64,000 nucleotides of DNA from Arthrobacter sp. FW305-BF8 (lineage in GTDB: Bacteria; Actinomycetota; Actinomycetes; Actinomycetales; Micrococcaceae): the NCBI RefSeq assembly GCF_021789315.1, contig NZ_CP084561.1:1550001-1614000 (forward strand), read 5' to 3'. The notes under the pieces are model-generated. The model did no database searches. It was not told the DNA's origin and was given only the letters and a program-made list of their open reading frames with translations. Below, in pieces: positions 53,371 through 62,283 of this stretch (positions are counted from its first letter, which is position 1; each line of letters begins with the position of its first letter). The translations under genes and the position numbers were made by a program.

Positions 53371-54363
53371 GTGGACATGGACGCCTTCTCCGCCGTCAAC
53401 TCTGACACGTGGTCGCGGCTGCATCACCTTGCGCACCAGCGGCGTCTGAGCGGTGCCGACGCCGACGAGCTGCTGCGCCTGTACCAGGTGACCTCCGCCC
53501 ATCTCTCCCTGCTGCGTTCCACCGGGCCGGAAAGCGGCCTGTCCGCATCCCTCTCTGCCACTTTGGCGCAGGCGCGTACCCGTTTCACCGGGGCACGGTC
53601 CAACTTCATGGAGGACCTGGCCCAGTTCTTCGTGCTGGCGCTCCCGGCCGCGTTGTACCGGATCCGCTGGCTGACCCTGGCCTGTGGCGCCGCGTTCTGC
53701 CTCGTAGGCTTCGCCTTCGCCCTGTGGATTGGGACTTCCCCCGAAGCCCTGCGTGCCGTTGCCACGGAAAGGGAAGTCCAGCGGTACGTGGAGCAGGACT
53801 TTATTGACTACTACTCGGAGAACCCGGCGGCGTCCTTTGCCGGGGCCGTCTGGACCAACAACGCCTGGATCAGTGCCCAGGCGGTGGCCCTGGGCATCAC
53901 CGGTTTCTGGGTGCCCATGATCCTGTTCGCCAACGCCCAAGGGGTGGGGGTGGCCGCCGGGATGTTCGCCGCGGTGGGAAAAACGGACGTGTTCTTCAGT
54001 TACATCCTGCCGCACGGGCTGATGGAGCTGACAGCAGTTTTCGTGGCCTGCGCGGCCGGGCTGAGAATCTTTTGGGCCATGGTGTCACCGGGCACCCGGA
54101 CCAGGTCTCGCGCCGTCGCAGCAGAGGGCAGGTCCATGATCACGGTGGCGCTTGGCCTGGTTTTGGTGCTGTTTGTTTCAGGCCTCGTGGAGGGTTTCGT
54201 TACGCCCAGCACTTTGCCCGTGTGGGCGAAAATCAGTATCGGCGCGGGGGTACTGGCGGCATACTGGTGGTATGTGCTGGTCTGCGGAGGACGGGCTTAC
54301 CGCGCCGGCGCGCGCGGCGACCTGGGCAGCCAGGACGCCGGCTATACAGAACTTGCAGCCTGA
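53371..54363 (+). CDS. Stage II sporulation protein M (SpoIIM) family membrane protein
   Basis: Integral membrane protein of 330 residues with five or six helices: WLTLACGAAFCLVGFAFALWI, AWISAQAVALGITGFWVPMILF, GVGVAAGMFAAVG, YILPHGLMELTAVFVACAAG and IGAGVLAAYWWYVLVC. The NNAWISAQAVALGITG and PHGLMELTAVFVA motifs are those of the family. Non-sporulating actinobacteria use such proteins in envelope homeostasis; sporulation is not implied. GTG start. Its divergent neighbour is the RDD protein. Confidence 0.88.
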   Translation: MDMDAFSAVNSDTWSRLHHLAHQRRLSGADADELLRLYQVTSAHLSLLRSTGPESGLSASLSATLAQARTRFTGARSNFMEDLAQFFVLALPAALYRIRWLTLACGAAFCLVGFAFALWIGTSPEALRAVATEREVQRYVEQDFIDYYSENPAASFAGAVWTNNAWISAQAVALGITGFWVPMILFANAQGVGVAAGMFAAVGKTDVFFSYILPHGLMELTAVFVACAAGLRIFWAMVSPGTRTRSRAVAAEGRSMITVALGLVLVLFVSGLVEGFVTPSTLPVWAKISIGAGVLAAYWWYVLVCGGRAYRAGARGDLGSQDAGYTELAA

Positions 54364-54518
54364 TTATTACCGCCGGCTGATTATTCCTGCCGTGGCGGGG
54401 TGGCACATCGCGGTGCCGGAGCGGCTGACGGTAGGCTCTTGGGGAGATACAAAGCGCTGCCCGGCCCCGGTATTCCCGGTGGCCTCGGAGCGTGGACGCC
54501 TACGGAAGTGAAGCTGCA

Positions 54519-55808
54519 GTGAAAGACAATACTCCGACCCCGTCCGGACGACTTGATCCGCGGCTGGATCCGGCGGCAAACCCTGCGCTGGATCCCGCGG
54601 AGGACACCGACGAGCCGGCGTTTGACTGGATGAAGCCCGCGCCTGCAGCCCGCGCCGCCGAGGAGGAGGGCGCGGCCGGTCCTGCCGCGTCCCAGCCGGA
54701 AAGCCGTGCCGACCGCAAGGCGGCGGAGGCGGCCGCCGCCGAGGGGGCCGGGTCAGACCCCGCGCCGGCAGGCCGGGACGCTGCGGCGGGCCGGGACGCT
54801 GCGACAGACCGGGACGCTGCGACAGACCGGACCACGAAGTTCCGCCAGCCGTCTCCGGCCGGTTCCTCCGCCATGGGCACCCGCTTCAGTGAACCAAAGC
54901 CCTTCAGTGAACCACGGCCTTTTAGTGAACCATTGCCCACCTCCGCCCTGCAGGTACGCCCTCCGCAGGAGGAAGTGGAGCGCCGCAACGCCGAGCGCGA
55001 GCAGGCAGCCAGGGCCAAACCCGTGCTGCCCCGGTTCCTCCAGGTCTTGCTGGCCATCTTCTATCCCGTCATCCTCCTGGTCCTGGCCGTGCGCGCCGTG
55101 ACCAGCCCGCTTTTCCTCTGGGTGGAGTACCACCGGCCCGGTTTCCCCGGGGACGGCTACGGCTTCAATGCGGACGACCGCATGACGTACGGTTCCTACG
55201 CCGTGGACTACCTGAGCAACTGGTCCGGTCCGCGCTACCTTGGCGAACTGGTCAACCGCAGCGGCGAAAAGCTGTTCAAGGACGGCGAGGTCAGCCACAT
55301 GGCCGACGTGAAGCTCGTCTTCCTGTCCGCGTTCGGAGGCGGGGCTCTGCTGATCCTGATCAGCATCATCGCCATCATCCACCTGCGGCGGCGCACGCCC
55401 GGCGGAGTGCGCCGGGGGCTGTTCGCCGGCTCCATTGTGACGCTGGTGCTCATCATCGGACTGGGCACCCTTGCCGCCCTGGGGTGGCAGCAGTTCTTCA
55501 CCGAGTTCCACCGCATCTTCTTCGCCGCCGGCTCCTGGACGTTCGCGCTGGAGGACACGCTCATCCGGCTCTTCCCCGGGCAGTTCTGGATCGACGCGGG
55601 CCTGGTCATTGCTGCGCTCGTCCTGATCACAGCGGTGGTGACGCTGATCCTGACCTGGCCCACCCGCAGGCGCCGTGGACTGGCCCCGGCCAGGAAGGGC
55701 CGCAAGGGCGCCGATGGTGAGGGCGACGCAGAGGGCAGCGACGTGAAGGACGACTCCGGGACCGATGAGGCCCCGCGGACAGGCAGCGTCCGTCCCGTGA
55801 ACCTGTAG
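54519..55808 (+). CDS. TIGR01906 (DUF1461) family membrane protein with repetitive N-terminus
   Basis: Product of about 429 residues. The C-terminal 260 residues carry TIGR01906 features: the helix LLAIFYPVILLVLAVRAVTSPLFLW, the extracytoplasmic WVEYHRPGFPGDGYGF and YAVDYLSN, then VFLSAFGGGALLILISIIAII and three more helices. The first 160 residues are polar, Pro/Ala/Asp-rich and repetitive, with a GRDAA/DRDAA run and FSEPKPFSEPRPFSEPLP. GTG at 54519 follows GGAAG at 10 bp; a GTG nine codons upstream (54492) is the alternative. The role of the family is unknown. Confidence 0.8.
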   Translation: MKDNTPTPSGRLDPRLDPAANPALDPAEDTDEPAFDWMKPAPAARAAEEEGAAGPAASQPESRADRKAAEAAAAEGAGSDPAPAGRDAAAGRDAATDRDAATDRTTKFRQPSPAGSSAMGTRFSEPKPFSEPRPFSEPLPTSALQVRPPQEEVERRNAEREQAARAKPVLPRFLQVLLAIFYPVILLVLAVRAVTSPLFLWVEYHRPGFPGDGYGFNADDRMTYGSYAVDYLSNWSGPRYLGELVNRSGEKLFKDGEVSHMADVKLVFLSAFGGGALLILISIIAIIHLRRRTPGGVRRGLFAGSIVTLVLIIGLGTLAALGWQQFFTEFHRIFFAAGSWTFALEDTLIRLFPGQFWIDAGLVIAALVLITAVVTLILTWPTRRRRGLAPARKGRKGADGEGDAEGSDVKDDSGTDEAPRTGSVRPVNL

Positions 55809-55832
55809 CGGCGTTTCGGCGGGGACGGCTGT

Positions 55833-57662
55833 TCAGCCGTACAGCTCCTCGATTTCCGTTTCATAGTCCCTGACGACGGCGGCCCTCTTTAGTTTGAGGG
55901 ACGGTGTCAGGTGCCCGGACTCCACCGTGAAGGCTGCATCCAGGACACGGAACTTGCGGATGGCTTCGGCCTGGGACACGAGGCTGTTGGCCTGGTCCAC
56001 CGCTTCCTGGATAGCACTGCGCACAGCGTCGTCCGTGCACGCTTCCGCGGGGCTGAGCAGCGGGACGCTGCGCGCCGAGCACCAGTGCTCGAGTCCCTCG
56101 GGGTCGAGGTTGACCAGGGCAGAAATGAACGGCTTCCCGTCACCCACCACCACGGCGTGGCCCACGAGCTGGTGTTCGCGGATCTTCTCCTCGAGCGGCC
56201 CCGGCGCCACGTTCTTGCCGGCGGCCGTGACCAGCAGGTCCTTTTTGCGGCCCGTAATGGTGAGGAACCCCTCGGCGTCCAGCGAGCCCAGGTCCCCGGT
56301 GCGGAAGAAACCGTCCGCGAAGGCCTCGGCGTTGGCCGCCTCGTTGGCGTGGTAGCCCTTGAACACCCCGATGCCCCTCACCAGGATCTCGCCGTCCTCC
56401 GCGATCCGGATGGTGGTGCCCGGGATCGGGATCCCTACCGAGCCCACACGGGTCAGGCCCGGCGTGTTCACCGTGCACGGTGCGGTGGTCTCCGTCAGGC
56501 CGTAGCCTTCGAGCACGGCTATCCCCGCGCCCCTGAAGAAGTGCGTATCGCGGGCGTTAAGCGGGCCTGCACCGGAAACGGCGTACTCCATGTTGCCGCC
56601 GAACACCTGGCGCAGCCGGGGATACACGAGGCGGTCGAACAGTGCGTGCTGCGCCCGCAGCAGTGCACCCGGCCCGCTGCCCTTTCCGCGCCGGGCGGCA
56701 TCCAGGGCCTCCGAGTGGCGGACCGCCACCCCGGCGGCGAGGCTGAAAAGCCGCAACTTCCCGGCATCCTTTGCCTTTTGCTCGGCTCCGGCGTGGACCT
56801 TCTCGAAGATGCGGGGGACAGCCAGCAGGAAGGTCGGCTTGAAGGTTCCCAGGTCATCGAGCAGCTGGGCAGCTCCGGAGGCGTGGCCGAGAGTCACTCC
56901 GGCAGTGAGGCACACCACCTGGACGGCCCGGGCCAGCACGTGGGCCAGCGGCAGGAACATCAGGGTCCTGGCGTCCTCCCGCTGCAGCAGTTCGGGGAGG
57001 ACGGCCACGATGTTCCGTGCAACGAGGGCGAAGTTTCCATGCGTGATCTCGCACCCCTTGGGCCTGCCGGTGGTGCCGGAGGTATAGACGAGGGACGCCA
57101 CATCCTGCAGTGCGGCTGCCGAGCGGTGCCGCTCCAGTTCGGCGTCCGTCACCCCGGCCCCTGCGGCGGCGAGGCTGGCAAGGTTGGGGGCTTCGCCGTC
57201 GTAATCCATCCGCACCACCGGCACCAGCCGGCCGGCGAGGACGCTGGAGGCGGACAGGACCTGGTCCAGCAGCGCCGCCTTCTGGCGGTCTTCGACGAAG
57301 ACCCGCCCGGCGCCGGAGTCGGACAGGATCCACTCCACCTGGCTCGCCGAGGAGGTCTCGTAGATGGGCACGGTCACACCGCCGGCAAACCAGATGGCGA
57401 AATCCACGAGCGTCCACTCGTAGCGGGTGGCGGAGAGGACGGCGACGGTGTCCCCGGGCGCCAGGCCGCCGGCAATGAGGCCTTTGGCCAGGGCCGTGAC
57501 CTGGTCAAGGAAGTGCCCGGCGGTGATGTTCTGCCAGCCGCTGGCGTCACGGCGGGCGTAGACGGCATGCGAAGGGTTGTGCCGGTAACAGTCCAGGAGC
57601 AGGTCGGTGACGTTGCTGCCGGCCTCCAGTGCAACCATCAGCTCCGTGCTTGCTTCCCTCAC
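55833..57662 (-). CDS. Long-chain fatty acid-CoA ligase (AMP-forming)
   Basis: Adenylate-forming enzyme of about 609 residues that activates fatty acids to acyl-CoA for lipid synthesis or degradation. The P-loop-like motif is SLVYTSGTTGRPKGCEITH near residue 190. Further motifs are LEGYGLTETTAPCTVNTPG, the FFRTGDLGSLDAEGFL segment and the hinge GRKKDLLVTAAGKNVAPGP (GRKKDLL), with Lys-containing LTPSLKLKRAAVVRDY at the end. It begins at a GTG (57660-57662) with GGAG upstream; an ORF start at 57710 overlaps the end of pmt and is less likely. FadD15-like actinobacterial enzymes are the nearest type. Confidence 0.9.
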   Translation of the reverse strand: MREASTELMVALEAGSNVTDLLLDCYRHNPSHAVYARRDASGWQNITAGHFLDQVTALAKGLIAGGLAPGDTVAVLSATRYEWTLVDFAIWFAGGVTVPIYETSSASQVEWILSDSGAGRVFVEDRQKAALLDQVLSASSVLAGRLVPVVRMDYDGEAPNLASLAAAGAGVTDAELERHRSAAALQDVASLVYTSGTTGRPKGCEITHGNFALVARNIVAVLPELLQREDARTLMFLPLAHVLARAVQVVCLTAGVTLGHASGAAQLLDDLGTFKPTFLLAVPRIFEKVHAGAEQKAKDAGKLRLFSLAAGVAVRHSEALDAARRGKGSGPGALLRAQHALFDRLVYPRLRQVFGGNMEYAVSGAGPLNARDTHFFRGAGIAVLEGYGLTETTAPCTVNTPGLTRVGSVGIPIPGTTIRIAEDGEILVRGIGVFKGYHANEAANAEAFADGFFRTGDLGSLDAEGFLTITGRKKDLLVTAAGKNVAPGPLEEKIREHQLVGHAVVVGDGKPFISALVNLDPEGLEHWCSARSVPLLSPAEACTDDAVRSAIQEAVDQANSLVSQAEAIRKFRVLDAAFTVESGHLTPSLKLKRAAVVRDYETEIEELYG

Positions 57663-57717
57663 AGGCGGGTCTCCATTCCGTTGATGATCACGTCCGGGCT
57701 CCACCTGCAATCGTGCC

Positions 57718-59424
57718 TCAGATCCAGGAAGGCATCCACATTCTGAGCCGCCAGTCCTGGTACGTAATCATTTCGGCGGTCCACACCGGGTAGAAGAAGG
57801 AGGAGATCAGGACCGCGGCCACGAGGAACAGGGCGACGCCGTACAGCCCCGAGCGCCGGCGCCACGGCGGGTCGCTGGTTTTCCCCAGTACCAGGCCCAG
57901 GCAGTACACGAGCGCCAGGACCAGGAAGGGTTCGAAGGACACCACGTAGAAGAAGAACATGGTGCGTTCCGGGTACATGAACCAGGGCAGGTAGCCGGAG
58001 CCGACGGCGGCCAGCACGGCACCGGCCCGCCAGTCGCGCCTGCCCGCCCACCAGAACAGCAGGATGACGAGTGCGACGGCGGCGCTCCACCAGATCAGCG
58101 GGTTGCCGACGGACAGGATGGCCGAGGTGCAGTTGGCGAAATCACAGCCGGGGGTGCCCTGCTTGGGGGACTCGTAGAAGAACGAGGTGGGCCTGCCCAT
58201 CACCAGCCAGCTCCAGGCGCTCGCCTCGTAAGGGTGCTCCGAGCTGAGCCCCTGATGGAACTTGTAGGCCTCAAAGTGGTAGTGCGCCAGTGACCGCACG
58301 GAGTCCGGCAGCCAGCCCCATTCCGCGCTGGGGTTCGTCTCCGCCCACCGCCGGTAGTAGGCATCCGTGGACCGGAACCATCCCGTCCAGCTGGCGGCGT
58401 ACGTCAAGGCGGCCACGGGCACGATGCTGACGAAGGCCAGGAGCCCGTCCTTGGTGATTCCGGCACTGATCCAGCCGCGGACGCCGGCGGTCCGCCGGGC
58501 GCTCAGGTCCCAGAACACCGTCAGGAGCCCGAAACCGGCCACGAAAAACAGCGCCGACCACTTGGTGCCGGCTGCCAGGCCCAGGCAGATGCCTGCCGCA
58601 ATCCGCCACCAGCGGACACCCAGCCACGGGCCGGACAGCAGCTGGAGCGTGGATGGCCTGCCGGTGGGGGAAGTGGCCGCCTGCCTGCCGAGCCGGGCCG
58701 CCAGCCGCCGCCGGCCGTCGTCGCGGTCCAGCAACAGGGCGCCGAACGCCGCCAGGACCCAGAACATCAGGAAGATGTCCAGCAGCGACGTGCGTGACAT
58801 GACCAGGTGGTGCCCGTCGACGGCGAGCAGCAGCCCGGCCGCGCCGCCAAGGACCAGGGAGCCGAAAAGCTTCTGGGCTATCAGCGCGAGGAGGGCCACG
58901 GACAGGGTGCCGGTCAGCGCCGCGGCGAACCGCCAGCCGAAGGGGTTGTCGGCCCCGAAGAGCCACATGCCTGCGGCGATCATCCACTTGCCCACGGGCG
59001 GGTGCACCACGTATTCGGGCGTGTTCAGCAGCACGTTGGGGTTGCCGGCCACGAACGCGTCGTTGGCCTTGTCCGGCCAGCTCCGCTCGTAGCCGCTCAC
59101 CAGCAGCGAATAGCCGTCCTTGACGTAATACGTCTCGTCAAACACGAGGCTGCGGGGGTTATCCAGCCGGACGAACCTCAGGACGCCGCCCACGGCGGCC
59201 GCCAGGGCGGGAACCAGCCAGAACCAGAGCCGCAGCGACGGCGGGTAGTCCCGCCACGTACGGATGCCGCCGATCAGGCGCCGGGTGAGGGCGTCAGCCG
59301 TGAATGCCTCCGAGGGGCGGCTGATCCAGCGCTTCCCGAGCGGGCCACGGCCTTCCGCGGCGGGTGCGGAAGCCGGGGTAATCGGTGGTTCGGCCCCGTC
59401 AGGCCGCACGGAGGTCTGCGTCAC
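57718..59424 (-). CDS. pmt: Protein O-mannosyltransferase (PMT family)
   Basis: Polytopic GT39 enzyme of 568 residues transferring mannose from polyprenyl-phosphate-mannose to exported proteins. The first loop has the acidic motif NPRSLVFDETYYVKDGYSLL, with the catalytic Asp-Glu near residue 95. PMT features VHPPVGKWMIAAGMWLFG and GTKWSALFFVAGFGLL follow, and a C-terminal PMT_4TMC-type block with YPERTMFFFYVVSFEPFLVL ends it. Divergent rsmI is 76 bp away, the order also found for mycobacterial Rv1002c/Rv1003. GTG start. It links to manA, which supplies mannose phosphate. Confidence 0.93.
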   Translation of the reverse strand: MTQTSVRPDGAEPPITPASAPAAEGRGPLGKRWISRPSEAFTADALTRRLIGGIRTWRDYPPSLRLWFWLVPALAAAVGGVLRFVRLDNPRSLVFDETYYVKDGYSLLVSGYERSWPDKANDAFVAGNPNVLLNTPEYVVHPPVGKWMIAAGMWLFGADNPFGWRFAAALTGTLSVALLALIAQKLFGSLVLGGAAGLLLAVDGHHLVMSRTSLLDIFLMFWVLAAFGALLLDRDDGRRRLAARLGRQAATSPTGRPSTLQLLSGPWLGVRWWRIAAGICLGLAAGTKWSALFFVAGFGLLTVFWDLSARRTAGVRGWISAGITKDGLLAFVSIVPVAALTYAASWTGWFRSTDAYYRRWAETNPSAEWGWLPDSVRSLAHYHFEAYKFHQGLSSEHPYEASAWSWLVMGRPTSFFYESPKQGTPGCDFANCTSAILSVGNPLIWWSAAVALVILLFWWAGRRDWRAGAVLAAVGSGYLPWFMYPERTMFFFYVVSFEPFLVLALVYCLGLVLGKTSDPPWRRRSGLYGVALFLVAAVLISSFFYPVWTAEMITYQDWRLRMWMPSWI

Positions 59425-59500
59425 GAGCCCATGCTACCGTTTTGCGGCTGGTTCGAACCCGAAGAAAGGCGAGAGCGCCGGACGGCAGTAGGCTGGATCC

Positions 59501-60460
59501 GTGGACCATGAAGCGAACACCGCCCCTGACAGCAGTTCCGACGCCGCCAGCAATTCAGGGGCGGCCGGCAGTTCAGAACCGGATGCCGGGACCGCCGGCA
59601 GAAGGGAACAGGACCTCCGCAGCGGCGGTCCTGGACGGATCGTCCTGGCCGCAACACCCATCGGCAACGTGGGCGACGCTTCCTCCCGGCTCGTGGAACT
59701 GCTGGCGACGGCGGACATCGTGGCTGCCGAGGACACCCGGCGGCTGCACCGCCTGGTGCAGAGCCTGGAGGTCGCCGTGAGCGGGCGGATCATCAGCTAC
59801 CACGAGCACAACGAGGCCACCAAGACCGCGGAACTCCTGGAGCAGGTCCGCTCCGGAAAGACCCTCGTCATGGTCACCGACGCGGGCATGCCCGCAGTCT
59901 CCGACCCCGGCTTCCGGCTGGTCGAAGGCGCGGTGGCTGCGGGACTCACCGTCACGGCCGTCCCCGGACCGTCGGCCGTCCTCACCGCACTGGCCCTGTC
60001 AGGCCTGCCCACCGACAGGTTCTGTTTCGAAGGGTTCCTGCCCCGGAAGGCCGGCGAACGCGCCGCCCGCCTGGCGGATCTCGACGCCGAACGCCGCACC
60101 ATGGTCTTCTTCGAGGCGCCGCACCGGCTTGAAGCCATGCTGCGGGCGCTGCACGAGCGCTTCGGCCCGGACCGGCGCGCGGCGGTGTGCCGCGAACTCA
60201 CCAAGACCTACGAGGAGGTCCTCCGCGGCTCGCTCCGGGAAATGCTGCAGTGGGCGGAGGCCAACGAGGTGCGCGGCGAGATCGCCGTGGTGGTGGCGGG
60301 TGCGCCGGAGCGTGCGCCCGGCTCCCCGGAGGACGGCGTCGCCGCCGTCAATGAACTCGTGGCCAAGGGTGTCCGGCTCAAGGACGCCGTCGCTGCCGTC
60401 GCCGAAGAAACCCGCGTGAGCAAGCGGGAACTGTACTCAGCCGTCCTCGCGGCGCGGTGA
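59501..60460 (+). CDS. rsmI: 16S rRNA (cytidine-2'-O)-methyltransferase
   Basis: SAM-dependent enzyme that methylates the ribose of C1402 in 16S rRNA. The tetrapyrrole-methylase fold is clear: RIVLAATPIGNVGDASSRLVE near residue 46, AAEDTRRLHRL, VTDAGMPAVSDPGFRLVE near residue 127 and VPGPSAVLTALALSGLPTD. The C-terminal part VAAVAEETRVSKRELYSAVL is the small helical domain. Total 319 residues from the GTG; about 45 N-terminal residues (Ala/Ser/Asp-rich) precede the conserved core and are probably disordered or due to a start further downstream, though no better one is obvious. Confidence 0.93.
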   Translation: MDHEANTAPDSSSDAASNSGAAGSSEPDAGTAGRREQDLRSGGPGRIVLAATPIGNVGDASSRLVELLATADIVAAEDTRRLHRLVQSLEVAVSGRIISYHEHNEATKTAELLEQVRSGKTLVMVTDAGMPAVSDPGFRLVEGAVAAGLTVTAVPGPSAVLTALALSGLPTDRFCFEGFLPRKAGERAARLADLDAERRTMVFFEAPHRLEAMLRALHERFGPDRRAAVCRELTKTYEEVLRGSLREMLQWAEANEVRGEIAVVVAGAPERAPGSPEDGVAAVNELVAKGVRLKDAVAAVAEETRVSKRELYSAVLAAR

Positions 60461-60670
60461 CATCCCCGCTCCGGTAAGCCCGCCGGAACTGCTGTGCAGC
60501 TGCACAACGAATGGCGGGACGGGCAGTGCGCCGATGCGTAGACACTGCCGAGACGCGGGCAGTACCGTGGCTGTTAATCCAGCCAAGCGAGCAGCGGGCG
60601 GCAGGCGGCGGCACGCCGTGTGCAGGAGCTGCGCATAACCGGCAATCCGATTGCTGACGAGGGAGTCACC

Positions 60671-62170
60671 GTGTCTGTTACTACACAGTCCACTGCTACC
60701 GCAGAACGCGAGAGCGAATTGCTCGCGTCTGTTCCCACCGGCCTGCTCATCAACGGCGAGTGGCGTCCCGCGGCGTCGGGCAAGACGTTCGACGTCGAGG
60801 ATCCCGCCACCGGGAAGACGCTGCTGAGCATCGCCGACGCCTCCGCCGAGGACGGCGCCGCTGCCCTGGATGCGGCCGCCGCCGCGCAGGAGTCCTGGGC
60901 CAAGGTGCCGCCGCGGGAGCGCGGCGAGATCCTGCGCCGCGCCTTTGAACTGGTCACCGAGCGGACCGAGGACTTCGCACTGCTGATGACCCTGGAGATG
61001 GGCAAGCCGCTGGCCGAGGCCCGCGGCGAGGTCACCTACGGCGCCGAGTTCCTGCGCTGGTTCTCCGAGGAAGCCGTCCGCGCCTTCGGCCGCTACTCTG
61101 TCTCGCCGGACGGCAAGTCCCGCCTGCTGGTGACCAAGAAGCCGGTGGGCCCGTGCCTGCTGATCACGCCGTGGAACTTCCCGCTGGCCATGGCCACCCG
61201 CAAGATCGCCCCCGCCGTCGCCGCCGGCTGCACGATGGTGCTGAAGTCCGCGAACCTCACTCCGCTGACCTCACAGCTGTTCGCCGCCGTCATGCAGGAG
61301 GCCGGCCTGCCCGCAGGCGTCCTGAACGTCATCCCCACTTCCACGGCCGGAGCCACCACCGGCCCGCTGATCAAGGACTCCCGGCTCCGGAAGCTCTCCT
61401 TCACCGGTTCCACCGAGGTTGGCCGGCGGCTGCTGTCCGACGCCTCCGAGACGGTCCTGCGGACCTCGATGGAACTCGGCGGCAACGCCCCATTCGTGGT
61501 GTTCGAAGACGCCGACGTCGATGCCGCCGTCGCCGGCGCCATGCTGGCCAAGCTGCGGAACATGGGCGAGGCCTGCACCGCCGCGAACCGCTTCATCGTG
61601 CACGAATCCGTCGCCGACGAGTTCGCGGAGAAGTTCGCCGCGAAGATGAAGGACATGACCACCGCCCGCGGCACCGAGCCCGAGTCCAAGGTGGGCCCGC
61701 TGATCGACGCCAAGAGCCGGGACAAGGTCCACGAACTGGTCACCGACGCCGTCTCCGCGGGTGCCACCACCGTGGTGGGCGGCGCCCCCGTGGACGGGCC
61801 GGGCTACTTCTACCAGCCCACCATCCTCAAGGGCGTCACCGAGGGAACCCGGATCCTGTCCGAGGAGATCTTCGGCCCCGTCGCCCCGATCATCACGTTC
61901 TCCGCCGAGGACGAGGCCGTGCGCCTGGCCAACAACACCGAATACGGGCTGGTGGCCTATGTCTTCACAAAGGACCTCAACCGCGGCATCCGCATGGGCG
62001 AGCGGCTCGAGACCGGCATGCTGGGCCTGAACGCCGGCGTCGTCTCCAACGCCGCGGCACCCTTCGGCGGCGTGAAGCAGTCCGGCCTGGGCCGTGAGGG
62101 CGGCCTCGAAGGCATCGAGGAATACCTCTACACCCAGTACATCGGCATCGCCGACCCCTACGCCGGTTAA
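60671..62170 (+). CDS. gabD: NAD(P)-dependent succinate-semialdehyde dehydrogenase
   Basis: Aldehyde dehydrogenase of 499 residues that oxidises succinate semialdehyde to succinate (GABA catabolism). GLLINGEWRPAASGKTF opens the fold near residue 27; ITPWNFPLAMATRKIAPA is the cofactor segment; FTGSTEVGRRLL, MELGGNAPFVVFEDAD with the general-base Glu, and GEACTAANRFIVHE with the catalytic Cys near residue 300 complete the active site. The end FGGVKQSGLGREGG is typical of SSADH. The GTG at 60671 with GAGGGAG upstream is preferred over a start 17 codons earlier. Substrate choice is by family resemblance, so other semialdehydes are possible. Confidence 0.88.
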   Translation: MSVTTQSTATAERESELLASVPTGLLINGEWRPAASGKTFDVEDPATGKTLLSIADASAEDGAAALDAAAAAQESWAKVPPRERGEILRRAFELVTERTEDFALLMTLEMGKPLAEARGEVTYGAEFLRWFSEEAVRAFGRYSVSPDGKSRLLVTKKPVGPCLLITPWNFPLAMATRKIAPAVAAGCTMVLKSANLTPLTSQLFAAVMQEAGLPAGVLNVIPTSTAGATTGPLIKDSRLRKLSFTGSTEVGRRLLSDASETVLRTSMELGGNAPFVVFEDADVDAAVAGAMLAKLRNMGEACTAANRFIVHESVADEFAEKFAAKMKDMTTARGTEPESKVGPLIDAKSRDKVHELVTDAVSAGATTVVGGAPVDGPGYFYQPTILKGVTEGTRILSEEIFGPVAPIITFSAEDEAVRLANNTEYGLVAYVFTKDLNRGIRMGERLETGMLGLNAGVVSNAAAPFGGVKQSGLGREGGLEGIEEYLYTQYIGIADPYAG

Positions 62171-62217
62171 CAAGCCGGGCACCGGATACAACCAACTACA
62201 CCCGGCGCAACGACACA

Positions 62218-62260
62218 AACGCACTGGCCCGCAGGAATCCTGCGGGCCAGTGCGTTTTTT
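62218..62260 (+). terminator. Strong intrinsic terminator after gabD
   Basis: A 19-base arm from 62218 (AACGCACTGGCCCGCAGGA) pairs perfectly with 62238-62256, leaving a one-base apex, and is followed by six T residues (62255-62260). This is the clearest terminator in the window. The facing MHS transporter gene ends at 62284. Confidence 0.93.
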
Positions 62261-62283
62261 GCGACGGGCAGTTGCCGCGGGGC

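Noticed and set aside
55833..57710. Acyl-CoA ligase starting at 57710
   Set aside because: The extra N-terminal residues (MQVEPGRDHQRNGDPP) lack family similarity and the GTG at 57662 has a better ribosome site.
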